Shown in pieces: positions 25,902-33,236 of a DNA stretch of 64,000 bases. Origin of the DNA: Arthrobacter sp. 31Y (lineage in GTDB: Bacteria; Actinomycetota; Actinomycetes; Actinomycetales; Micrococcaceae); contig NZ_JAFW01000001.1 of the NCBI RefSeq assembly GCF_000526335.1, positions 2,232,001 to 2,296,000 on the forward strand, read 5' to 3'. Each line of letters starts with the position of its first letter. Within the stretch, counting starts at the first letter, position 1. The translations under genes were made by a program, and so were the position numbers. The notes beneath the pieces were generated by a model that saw only the letters and a program-made list of their open reading frames with translations, had not been told where the DNA came from and did not search any database.

Positions 25902-26774
25902 TCAGGCGCCGGCCCGGATCATGCCCTCTTGGGCCACCGTGGCGAGCAGCCTTCCTTGCCGATCAAAGAAGCGGCCCATGGCGAGGCCTCTGTTACTTTG
26001 ACCGGAGATGGCGTCCTGGGCATAGAGCACCCAGTCGTCCGCACGGCCGTCGCGGTGGAACCACATGGAGTGGTCCAGGCTGGCGGTGGCGAGTCCGGGG
26101 CTGGACCAGTTGAGTCCGTTGACCCGGAGCAGCGGCTCCAAAATGGTGTAATCGCAGACGTAGGCAAGCGCCGTGCGGTGGAGGTCGGCGTCGTCAGGCA
26201 GGGCGTCGAAGGCCTTGACCCAAATCGCCTGCTGCGGCACCGAACCACCTTCGAGTTCGATATATACCGGACCGGGAATATGGCGCATGTCGAAGCTGCG
26301 GCCCGTGGACCAGTAGTCCGCGGCTTTGCCATCCACGCCAACCAGCGCTTCCGCCGCTGACCGCAGCGATTCAGGCTCGACGGCGGCAGGAGCCTCGGGC
26401 TGGAAGTCCGGCCCGTCTTCGGGAACCTGAAAGGAACCCATCGCGGCATATACAGGCTTGCCGTTCTGGAAGCCCCGGACCGTTCGAGTGGAGTACCCGC
26501 GGCCATCCCGAAGCCGCTCCACTTCGTAGCGGACACTGGAACCGATATCCACCGGACGCATGAAGTAGCTGTGCATCGAGTGCAACGTCCTGTCAGCATC
26601 AACGGAACGCATCATTGCGGCCGCAGCCTGTGCCACCATGTCTCCACCATAGGCTTTTGGCCACGGCACGTACTGGGTGGTTGCTTCATAGGCTTCGTCG
26701 AAGACCTCCGCCGTTGTGGGCGTCAGTTCAACTGCCTTGAGGAACGTCTCGGACGTCAGGGTTCCAGTGATCAT
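25902..26774 (-). CDS. Acyl-CoA thioesterase II (TesB-like)
   Basis: 290 residues. Double hotdog with PWPKAYGGDMVAQAAAAMMR in the first half and the TesB active-site block SLDHSMWFHRDGRADDWVLY in the second. The cupin stop is two bases upstream. As a second thioesterase in the same operon it may hydrolyse the hydroxylated aryl-CoA to the free hydroxy-acid for ring cleavage, or a later product. Confidence 0.88.
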   Translation of the reverse strand: MITGTLTSETFLKAVELTPTTAEVFDEAYEATTQYVPWPKAYGGDMVAQAAAAMMRSVDADRTLHSMHSYFMRPVDIGSSVRYEVERLRDGRGYSTRTVRGFQNGKPVYAAMGSFQVPEDGPDFQPEAPAAVEPESLRSAAEALVGVDGKAADYWSTGRSFDMRHIPGPVYIELEGGSVPQQAIWVKAFDALPDDADLHRTALAYVCDYTILEPLLRVNGLNWSSPGLATASLDHSMWFHRDGRADDWVLYAQDAISGQSNRGLAMGRFFDRQGRLLATVAQEGMIRAGA

Positions 26775-26776
26775 GG

Positions 26777-27259
26777 CTACACCCGGCGGTAGTCGGCGAG
26801 GGTTTCGTCAGCCACGTCTTCGAGGTTCACCACGAGGTTTTCCGGCGTGCGCGCGGTGAGCCAGACGAGTTCTTCCGTGATGGACATGTTGGCTTCAACG
26901 TGGGGCATGAACGGTGGGACGAATACCCAGTCGCCGGCCTTCATGTCCAGGAACTCGGAGTAGTTTTCGCCGAAGTAGATCCGGCCATGGCCGCGGAGCA
27001 CGTAGCCGCCGGTCTCAGCTTCGCCGTGGTGGTGCGGGAGTGAACGGTAGCCGGGGGTGTTGGATACCTGGCCGAACCAGATCTTGGTTGCCGGGGTGTG
27101 CTGGATGCTCACGCCGGAGACGCGGATGCAATCGCCGGACTGGGCCGTGTTGGTGTCTTCCGCGCCGGCACGGGTGACAACAGGAACAACCTTGCCATCA
27201 GTCTGGGCGTAGATGGAGTTATCGCCTTCGAGACGGTATTCGGTGGTGGTCTGGCTCAT
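26777..27259 (-). CDS. Single-domain cupin, candidate ring-cleavage dioxygenase
   Basis: 160 residues. Cupin motif 1 HHHGEAETGGYVLRG (metal His and Glu) and motif 2 GDWVFVPPFMPHVEAN (metal His). Gentisate 1,2-dioxygenases are larger bicupins, so it is not a standard one, but single cupins also cleave hydroxy-anthranilates and aminosalicylates. It lies between the FAH hydrolase and TesB. Its position in the pathway suggests extradiol-type opening of a gentisate-like ring. A non-catalytic or isomerase role is not excluded. Confidence 0.75.
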   Translation of the reverse strand: MSQTTTEYRLEGDNSIYAQTDGKVVPVVTRAGAEDTNTAQSGDCIRVSGVSIQHTPATKIWFGQVSNTPGYRSLPHHHGEAETGGYVLRGHGRIYFGENYSEFLDMKAGDWVFVPPFMPHVEANMSITEELVWLTARTPENLVVNLEDVADETLADYRRV

Positions 27260-27302
27260 GAGTCTCTCCTCTTGGTGTGGTGTGACGCTTGTGTGGTGCT
27301 TT

Positions 27303-28157
27303 TTAGGCGGGAAACGCGACGGGCGTGTGGATCCGGAAGCGGTTTTCCAGCCGGCCGATCCCGTCGATTTCGGTGGTGAGGACGTCTCCGTCCTTGAGGA
27401 AGCGCGGCGGGGTCATTCCCATCCCTACTCCCCCGGGCGTTCCGGTGAGGACGAGGTCCCCGGGGCGCAGGATGGTGAACTGCGAAATGTAGGACAGGAG
27501 CTGCACGGGGCCGAACACCAACGTGCGAGTGTTCCCTTCCTGCACCAGCTCGCCGTTGACGTAGCCGCGGACCTCAAAGTTGGCATCTGCCTCGTCGGCC
27601 GTCAGCATGACCGGGCCTACCGGGGTAGTTCCGTCAAAGGCTTTGCCCTGGAACCACTGCAAGGTCCGGTTCTGCCAGTCGCGCATGGAAACGTCATTGG
27701 CCACGGTGTACCCGGCAATGGCTTCGCGGGCCTGGTCTTCATCCGCCCGGTACAGCTCGGAACCGACGACGACGGCGAGCTCGGCTTCCCAGTCGACGCG
27801 GCCGCTGCCGTGGACTTCTACAGCGTCCTCCGCACCCACCAGGGTGTCCGCGTACTTGGCGAACAGGGTGGGGAACTCAGGAAGTTCGCGGCCCATTTCC
27901 TGGATGTGGTCGCCGTAGTTCAAACCGCAGCAAATGACTTTGCCTGCGCGGGGCAGGAGCGGCGCGAGATCAGCGTCGGCTGCGGCGATGACGATCTGAT
28001 CCTTGGACTCGGCAGCCGCCTCCACCACAGCACGCCAGTCCGCCTTGGCCAGAAGTTCACCCACGTCAGTGGCGGGCAACGCAAGGTAAGAGTCGGCGCC
28101 CGTGGCGAGCGCCGCCGTCGTACTTCCGCCGGCCGCTCGCAAAGTGGCTAGTTTCAT
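27303..28157 (-). CDS. Fumarylacetoacetate hydrolase family protein
   Basis: 284 residues. A short N-terminal domain, then the FAH fold: VICCGLNYGDHIQEMGRELP, metal residues in VDWEAELAVVVGSELY and ANDVSMRDWQNRTLQW, and the final LTGTPGGVGMGM. The family includes fumarylpyruvate and acylpyruvate hydrolases of gentisate-type pathways. First gene of the operon, 80 bases from the dyad in the divergent promoter region. It would cleave the ring-opened product. Confidence 0.87.
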   Translation of the reverse strand: MKLATLRAAGGSTTAALATGADSYLALPATDVGELLAKADWRAVVEAAAESKDQIVIAAADADLAPLLPRAGKVICCGLNYGDHIQEMGRELPEFPTLFAKYADTLVGAEDAVEVHGSGRVDWEAELAVVVGSELYRADEDQAREAIAGYTVANDVSMRDWQNRTLQWFQGKAFDGTTPVGPVMLTADEADANFEVRGYVNGELVQEGNTRTLVFGPVQLLSYISQFTILRPGDLVLTGTPGGVGMGMTPPRFLKDGDVLTTEIDGIGRLENRFRIHTPVAFPA

Positions 28158-28176
28158 TGCGGGTTCCCTTCGAGAT

Positions 28177-28212
28177 TATGTGATGTGTCGACTTTTTTAC
28201 GATCGTCACATA
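28177..28212. promoter_or_regulatory. Candidate operator between FAH operon and Rid gene
   Basis: Outer inverted repeat TATGTGA (28177-28183) and TCACATA (28206-28212) encloses a 22-base centre with a run of six T. It lies in the 136-base divergent region that must hold the promoters of both transcription units. Confidence 0.45.
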
Positions 28213-28293
28213 TGCTCAACGTAGCACGGCGGAAATGATCTGCACAGAGGCTTTCCAAAAGTTTTTGCAGTTGCCACAACGAGGAGGAACAGC

Positions 28294-28692
28294 ATGAGCC
28301 ACACAACGATCAACCCGGAATCGCTGCCCAAGCCATCGGGTTTCGCGCACGGAATCCTGGCCGGCAACACCGTTTTCCTGGGCGGCCAGACGGCCCTGGA
28401 CAAGAACATGAACATCGTTCCCGGTGGCATCGTGGAACAGTTCACTCAGGCGTTTTCCAATGTGATCACCACCCTGCGCGAGGCCGGCGGACAGCCCGAA
28501 GACCTGGTGAACGTGACCATCTACCTCACGGACGTGGACGACTACATGGCCAACGGCCGCGAAATCGGACGTATCTGGCGCGAAATGGCGGGATCGCAGT
28601 ACCCCGCCATGGCCGGCATCGGCGTCACCCGCCTCTGGCAGAAAGAAGCCCTGATAGAAATCCAGGGCATCGCGGTGATTCCTGAGCGCTAA
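28294..28692 (+). CDS. Rid (YjgF/YER057c) family protein lacking the catalytic arginine
   Basis: 132 residues; GAGGAGGAA precedes the ATG. Rid fold with VFLGGQTALD and LVNVTIYLTDVDDYMA. In E. coli RidA the reactive Arg105 sits in PARS; here the aligned segment reads YPAMAGIGVTRLW, so Met replaces the Arg. It is thus unlikely to be a standard imine deaminase and may belong to the Rid4-7 groups. Divergent from the aryl-CoA operon. A role in deaminating or tautomerising an amino ring-cleavage product is inferred. Confidence 0.82.
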   Translation: MSHTTINPESLPKPSGFAHGILAGNTVFLGGQTALDKNMNIVPGGIVEQFTQAFSNVITTLREAGGQPEDLVNVTIYLTDVDDYMANGREIGRIWREMAGSQYPAMAGIGVTRLWQKEALIEIQGIAVIPER

Positions 28693-28698
28693 GCCTCT

Positions 28699-28763
28699 GG
28701 AGTTTTTGTACAGATACCGCCCCTAAAACCGCTTCTAGAGGTCATTAGCTGTACAAAAACTCC
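28699..28763. repeat. 65-bp palindromic element
   Basis: Perfect 15-base arms GGAGTTTTTGTACAG (28699-28713) and CTGTACAAAAACTCC (28749-28763) around a 35-base loop. It lies between the Rid and DUF1801 genes. It could be a terminator or a REP/MITE-like mobile repeat. Confidence 0.8.
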
Positions 28764-28786
28764 CGTCTTTGGCGCAGGATTGGGCC

Positions 28787-29131
28787 ATGGGAACCGTCAC
28801 CGAATATCTGGAAAGCGTCTCTGCCGGCAATCGCGGCATTCTTAAGCGGATTGTGGGGATCGCCCGCGAACTCGCGCCCGAGGCAGAGGAAGGCGTCAGC
28901 TACGGTATGCCTGCGCTGCTGGTTGATGGCAAGGGCTTCCTGAGCGTGCTCGAAACCAAGAAGCACCTCGCCCTGTACCCGTTCAGCGGGCAGATCCTGC
29001 CGGAAATGTCGGAGGAGCTTGGCGGTTACTCGTGGTCGCCGGGGACGCTGCGTTTTTCTGCGGACAACCCCGTGCCGGACTCCATGGTGCGCCGGATCTT
29101 GGAAACGCGGTTGGCGGCAATCCGGAAGTAA
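28787..29131 (+). CDS. DUF1801 / YdhG-like protein
   Basis: 114 residues from ATG 28787 (AGGA nine bases upstream). ILKRIVGIARELAPEAEEGV, SYGMPALLVDGKGFLSVLET and HLALYPFSG are typical of the DUF1801 family, small alpha/beta proteins sometimes called iron-chaperone-like on structural grounds. Function unknown. It ends exactly where the convergent IclR gene ends. Confidence 0.8.
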   Translation: MGTVTEYLESVSAGNRGILKRIVGIARELAPEAEEGVSYGMPALLVDGKGFLSVLETKKHLALYPFSGQILPEMSEELGGYSWSPGTLRFSADNPVPDSMVRRILETRLAAIRK

Positions 29132-29935
29132 TCAGTGCTTCGCCGACACATCCTGCGAGATGGCGTTGGCAGTGGCCACCACTTCGGCACGGACTGAGTC
29201 CAGGTACGCGTCCGGATCCGGCTGCGCTGCGACGGCCTGGGCCTGCAGGGACACGTTGATCGCAGCAACGTTGTCGCCGTTGTTGTGGTTCCACACCGGG
29301 GCTGCGATGGACATCAGACCGATTTCCAGCTCCTGGTCGAGAAGACACCAGCCTTGCGCACGGACATGCTCGACGGCGGCCCTCAAGTCGGGCACGCTGG
29401 CGACGGTCCGCGGCGTGAGTGGGGTGAGTGCCGCCGTCGAGAGGTAGGCCTCAAATTTGGCCTGCGGCAATCCGGCGAGCAGGACGCGACCCATGGACGT
29501 GGCGTACGCCGGAAAGCGGGTGCCCACGGTGATCCCGACGTTCATGATCCGACGCGTGGCAACGCGGGCTACGTAGAAAATGTCCGAACCGTCCAGGACC
29601 GCTGCGGAGGTGGACTCCCCCAGCTTCAGGCTGAGCTGTTCCAGGTGCGGCTGTGCAAGCTGGGGCAAAGACAGCGCCGATAGATATGAGTAACCGAGCT
29701 GCAGCACCTTGGCCGTGAGTGCGAAGGTCTTGCCGTCGGTGCGGACGTAGCCGAGCTCAACCAAGGTGTGCAGGAACCTCCGGGCCGTGGCGCGGGTAAG
29801 GTCCGTGCGGGCTGCGACTTCGCTCAGCGTCATCACGGGGTTGTTCGCGTCGAACGCCCGGATCACTGAAAGTCCGCGGGCCAGCGACTGGACATACTGA
29901 TCGCTTGCCTGGGGGGTAACTGCGGAGTCGGTCAT
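29132..29935 (-). CDS. IclR-family regulator, PcaR/PcaU type
   Basis: 267 residues from ATG 29935. Winged helix VMTLSEVAARTDLTRATARR (about 35-55), then YVRTDGKTFALTAKVLQLGY and an effector domain with GTRFPAYATSMGRVLLAG. This is the subgroup that activates protocatechuate or beta-ketoadipate genes (PcaR, PcaU, CatR-type). It follows pcaJ in the same orientation after a palindromic element. Sites like the PcaR box lie before the quinate/pca operon (39887-39921). Confidence 0.87.
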   Translation of the reverse strand: MTDSAVTPQASDQYVQSLARGLSVIRAFDANNPVMTLSEVAARTDLTRATARRFLHTLVELGYVRTDGKTFALTAKVLQLGYSYLSALSLPQLAQPHLEQLSLKLGESTSAAVLDGSDIFYVARVATRRIMNVGITVGTRFPAYATSMGRVLLAGLPQAKFEAYLSTAALTPLTPRTVASVPDLRAAVEHVRAQGWCLLDQELEIGLMSIAAPVWNHNNGDNVAAINVSLQAQAVAAQPDPDAYLDSVRAEVVATANAISQDVSAKH

Positions 29936-29954
29936 GGTTACCAATCCTAGGGTG

Positions 29955-30072
29955 CGTTGCGGGGCCTGCTCTGCGCCCCATTCCTTGACAGGGCCCACGC
30001 CGCCCCGGGTTCCCTGACCGAGCTTGCGAGGTTAGGGAGGCGGTGGGGATGCGCAGAGTGGGCCCCACAACG
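29955..30072. repeat. Long imperfect palindrome, GGGGCCTGCTCTGCGC family
   Basis: Left arm CGTTGCGGGGCCTGCTCTGC (29955-29974) plus GCCCCA. Right arm TGGGGATGCGCAGAGTGGGC then CCCACAACG (to 30072). The two arms are complementary with a few mismatches. The same arms, with a much shorter centre, occur at 39954-40014. Confidence 0.8.
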
Positions 30073-30096
30073 CGAGCTACACAACTTGCGGGGCTG

Positions 30097-30765
30097 CTAA
30101 GCCTTGGCCTTCAGGGGCAGCGGTACGAGCTCCCGGATTTCTTCGAAGGTGCAGCCGAAGGTCTCGCGGACGGTGACGCCGTCTGGGCCTGTGAGGAACA
30201 CAGCCTTGTCCGTGTACACGCGGGTGACGCAGCCGACGCCGGTCAGCGGGTAGGTGCACTGTTCCACGAGCTTGGATACGCCTTCGCGGGTCAGGAGCGT
30301 CATCATCACGAAAACGTCCTTGGCGCCGGCGGCCAGGTCCATGGCGCCGCCGACGGCCGGGATCGCGTCCGGGGCGCCGGTGTGCCAGTTGGCGAGGTCA
30401 CCGGTGGCAGAGACCTGAAAGGCGCCGAGGACGCAGATGTCCAGGTGCCCGCCGCGCATGATCGCGAACGAGTCGGCGTGGTGGAAGTACGAGGCTCCAG
30501 GCAGCTCGGTGACGGGGATCTTGCCGGCGTTGATCAAGTCGCCGTCGATCTCGTCGCCCTCAGCTGCCGGGCCCATGCCGAGCATCCCGTTCTCCGTGTG
30601 GAGCGTGATGTTCTGTTCCTCGGTGAGGTAGTTGGACACGAGCGTCGGCTGGCCGATGCCCAGGTTCACGAACGAACCCGGGGCGATGTCGCGGGCCACC
30701 AACTGGGCGAGTTCGTCGCGGCCCAGAGGCTTCTCGGAGGTCTGGATGCTGGTTTCGGTGCTCAT
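30097..30765 (-). CDS. pcaJ: 3-oxoadipate CoA-transferase subunit B
   Basis: 222 residues. Class I CoA-transferase beta subunit with the catalytic Glu in LHTENGMLGMGP and ITLHTENG near residue 60, and GGAMDLAAGAKDVFVMM. With PcaI it moves CoA from succinyl-CoA to beta-ketoadipate. Two bases separate it from pcaI. Acetoacetate-type transferases are similar, but the pca context decides. Confidence 0.93.
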   Translation of the reverse strand: MSTETSIQTSEKPLGRDELAQLVARDIAPGSFVNLGIGQPTLVSNYLTEEQNITLHTENGMLGMGPAAEGDEIDGDLINAGKIPVTELPGASYFHHADSFAIMRGGHLDICVLGAFQVSATGDLANWHTGAPDAIPAVGGAMDLAAGAKDVFVMMTLLTREGVSKLVEQCTYPLTGVGCVTRVYTDKAVFLTGPDGVTVRETFGCTFEEIRELVPLPLKAKA

Positions 30766-30767
30766 GC

Positions 30768-31451
30768 TCAGGCCACCTGTTCTGTGCTGGTGCCGCCCAC
30801 GCGGACCACGCTGTTGACGTAAATACCGGGTGTCACCACGTTCTCCGGATCCAGGGAACCGGTAGGCACGATCTCCGAGACCTGCACAATGGTGTGCTTG
30901 GCAGCGGCGGCCATGATGGGGCCAAAGTTCCGGGCGGTCTTGCGGTAGACGAGGTTGCCCTTGCCGTCGGCTTTGAGTGCCTTGATCAGCGCGACATCGG
31001 CGTGAATGGGGGTCTCGAACACCTGGCCCCGTCCATCGATAATGCGGGTTTCCTTGCCCTCAGCCAACGTAGTGCCGTAGCCGGTGGGCGTGAAGAAACC
31101 ACCAATACCGGCACCCGCGGCACGGATGCGCTCGGCCAGGTTGCCCTGCGGGACGAGTTCCAGCTCGATCTCACCGGCGTGGAACTTAGCGTCGAAGTGC
31201 CACGAATCGGACTGCCGTGGGAAGGAACAGATCATTTTGCGGACCCGGCCTTCCTTGATCAGCAACGCGAGGCCCTGATCGCCCTGGCCGGCGTTGTTGT
31301 TGACCACGGTCAGGTCCTTCGCGCCACAATCCATCAGGGCGTCGATCAGTTCGAACGGCTGCCCGGCGTTGCCGAAACCGCCGATCATCACCGTGGAACC
31401 GTCCTTGATGCCGGCGACAGCCTCGCCAACAGTGTCAATGAAATTCAACAT
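30768..31451 (-). CDS. pcaI: 3-oxoadipate CoA-transferase subunit A
   Basis: 227 residues. The N-terminal GSTVMIGGFGNAGQPFELID is the class I CoA-transferase alpha signature; GGFFTPTGYGT follows. It forms the alpha/beta complex with PcaJ. Starts 14 bases after the pcaF stop. Confidence 0.93.
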   Translation of the reverse strand: MLNFIDTVGEAVAGIKDGSTVMIGGFGNAGQPFELIDALMDCGAKDLTVVNNNAGQGDQGLALLIKEGRVRKMICSFPRQSDSWHFDAKFHAGEIELELVPQGNLAERIRAAGAGIGGFFTPTGYGTTLAEGKETRIIDGRGQVFETPIHADVALIKALKADGKGNLVYRKTARNFGPIMAAAAKHTIVQVSEIVPTGSLDPENVVTPGIYVNSVVRVGGTSTEQVA

Positions 31452-31465
31452 GGCTCTTTACCCTT

Positions 31466-32680
31466 CTATGCCGACGCGCCGGCAGTGACGTTTTCGAGCA
31501 CCACAGCAAGGCCTTGGCCCACGCCGATGCAGATCGCGGCGACACCCCAACGCTGGCCGGAGGCCTGCAGTGAACGGGCGAGCGTGCCCAGGATGCGGGT
31601 ACCGGAGGCACCGAGGGGGTGGCCCATGGCGATCGCGCCGCCGTGCTGGTTCACGATTGCGGGGTCGATCCCCCATGCGTCAACGCACGCGAGCGATTGC
31701 GCGGCGAACGCTTCGTTAAGTTCGACGGCGCCAACTTGGTCCCAGCCGATGCCCGCCTTCGCGAGGGCTTTGTTCGCGGCCTCCACCGGGGCGAACCCGA
31801 AAAACTGGGGGTCGTTGCCGTGCGCGCCGCGACCGGCGATGCGGGCCAAAGGCTCCAAACCAAGAATCCCGGCAGCAGCCTCCGACCCGATCCACGCAGC
31901 TGATGCACCATCAGACAACGGCGAGGCATTCCCGGCGGTGACCGTACCGCCGTCGGGCCCGTCAGACTCAGCCCGGAACACCGTCTTCAAACCGCCCAGC
32001 TTCTCCGCCGAAGAACCGGCACGAATGCCCTCGTCCCGGACAAGATCAGTACCCGGAACCTGCGACACAAGATTGTCGTAGAAGCCTTCGTTCCACGCGG
32101 CGTCGGCCAGGTTGTGCGAATCCGCCGCAAACTGGTCCTGGCGTTCCCGGGTGATCCCGAACTTCTCGCGCAGCCGCTCGGTGGCTTCGCCCAAGGAGAT
32201 GGTCCAGTCCTTGTTCATGGCCGGATTCACCAACCGCCAACCGAGCGTGGTGGAAGCGAGCGTCATGTCACCGGCCGGGTAAGGCTTTGAGGTCTTCGGC
32301 AGCACCCACGGCGCACGCGACATGGATTCAGCGCCGCCCACCAGCATGAGGTCGGCGTCCCCTGCGTTGATCTGGCGCGAAGCGATGATCGCCGCATCCA
32401 AGGACGAGCCGCAGAGACGGTTGACCGAGGTGCCGGGGATGGAGACGGGCAGGCCAGCCAGCAAGGTAGCCATGCGGGCCACATTGCGGTTTTCCTCGCC
32501 GGCACCGTTGGCGTTACCGAACACCACCTCGTCGATCCGCTCAACATCAAGCCCCGGAGCACGCTTGACGGACTCGCGGACCACGTGGGCAGCAAGGTCA
32601 TCAGGACGGACAGCTGCAAGGCCGGAGCCGAACTTGCCAAAGGGCGTGCGCACGGCGTCGTACACAAAAGCCTGGTTCAT
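31466..32680 (-). CDS. pcaF: Beta-ketoadipyl-CoA thiolase
   Basis: 404 residues from ATG 32680 with GAAGGA upstream; a GTG-like extension is less likely. Thiolase residues: nucleophile Cys in NRLCGSSLDAAIIASR (near 90), NEAFAAQSLACVDAWG, and the C-terminal GHPLGASGTRILGTLAR. It cleaves beta-ketoadipyl-CoA to succinyl-CoA and acetyl-CoA. Gene order pcaF-I-J, separated from pcaHGBDC by a palindromic element. Confidence 0.94.
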   Translation of the reverse strand: MNQAFVYDAVRTPFGKFGSGLAAVRPDDLAAHVVRESVKRAPGLDVERIDEVVFGNANGAGEENRNVARMATLLAGLPVSIPGTSVNRLCGSSLDAAIIASRQINAGDADLMLVGGAESMSRAPWVLPKTSKPYPAGDMTLASTTLGWRLVNPAMNKDWTISLGEATERLREKFGITRERQDQFAADSHNLADAAWNEGFYDNLVSQVPGTDLVRDEGIRAGSSAEKLGGLKTVFRAESDGPDGGTVTAGNASPLSDGASAAWIGSEAAAGILGLEPLARIAGRGAHGNDPQFFGFAPVEAANKALAKAGIGWDQVGAVELNEAFAAQSLACVDAWGIDPAIVNQHGGAIAMGHPLGASGTRILGTLARSLQASGQRWGVAAICIGVGQGLAVVLENVTAGASA

Positions 32681-32701
32681 GGGTTTTCCTTCGTTCTCTT
32701 T

Positions 32702-32769
32702 ACCCAACTGAGTAACAGCAAACGTCGCTATGGGCCCTCAGTGGGACGTTTACTGTTACTCAGTTGGGT
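32702..32769. repeat. 68-bp palindromic element between pcaC and pcaF
   Basis: Perfect 17-base outer arms ACCCAACTGAGTAACAG (32702-32718) and CTGTTACTCAGTTGGGT (32753-32769), plus inner arms AAACGTC (32720-32726) and GACGTTT (32745-32751). It fills nearly all of the 100-base gap between pcaC stop and pcaF start. Candidate REP-type repeat and possible transcript-processing or termination site. Confidence 0.88.
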
Positions 32770-32780
32770 GGCGGTGGGGG

Positions 32781-33236
32781 CTAGTTTGGTTCGTTGGAGG
32801 GGGAGACCGCGTCGATCTCCGCGAATACTTTCTGGGCCGTCTTGAAGGCCGAGTTGGCCGACGGCACACTGCAATAAATGGCGGTCTGCAGCAGGATTTC
32901 CTTGATTTCGTCCCTGCTCAGGCCGTTGTTGAGGGCCGCCCTGACGTGCATGGCGAGCTCCTCCCAGTGTCCGTGCGCCACCAGCGCCGTGAGGGTGACG
33001 GCCGATCGCATTTGCCGGCTCAGGCCGGGCCGCGTCCAGATGCCACCCCAGGCGATCCTGGTGATCATGTCCTGGTAGTCCTCGGTAAAGGAATCCTTGT
33101 TGGCGTTGGCCCGGTCCACGTGCGCATCTCCGAGCACTTCGCGGCGAACCACCATGCCGGCGTCGTAAATGTCCTGGGCGGTGGCATCCGCCTGCACGGC
33201 ACCATTGCGTTCGGCATCGCCGGAAACAGTACTCAT
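32781..33236 (-). CDS. pcaC: 4-carboxymuconolactone decarboxylase
   Basis: 151 residues. CMD fold with MITRIAWGGIWTRPGLSRQM and ALVAHGHWEELAMHVRAALN, then the C-terminal QTAIYCSVPSANSAF. It converts 4-carboxymuconolactone to beta-ketoadipate enol-lactone. The ATG overlaps the pcaD stop (ATGA). In many actinobacteria pcaC and pcaD are fused as pcaL; here they are separate but translationally coupled. Confidence 0.95.
   Translation of the reverse strand: MSTVSGDAERNGAVQADATAQDIYDAGMVVRREVLGDAHVDRANANKDSFTEDYQDMITRIAWGGIWTRPGLSRQMRSAVTLTALVAHGHWEELAMHVRAALNNGLSRDEIKEILLQTAIYCSVPSANSAFKTAQKVFAEIDAVSPSNEPN

Noticed and set aside
24094..26001. About 635-codon plus-strand open frame
   Set aside because: Antisense to the aryl-CoA ligase and neighbours. 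Composition is that of a shadow frame and no ribosome site or domain is seen.
26777..27259. Gentisate 1,2-dioxygenase
   Set aside because: Gentisate dioxygenases are bicupins of about 350 residues. This protein has one cupin domain of 160 residues, so the specific name is not supported.
28177..28212. CRP-type site (TGTGA...TCACA)
   Set aside because: The half-sites are 22 bases apart, whereas CRP/GlxR sites have six. Kept only as a generic dyad.
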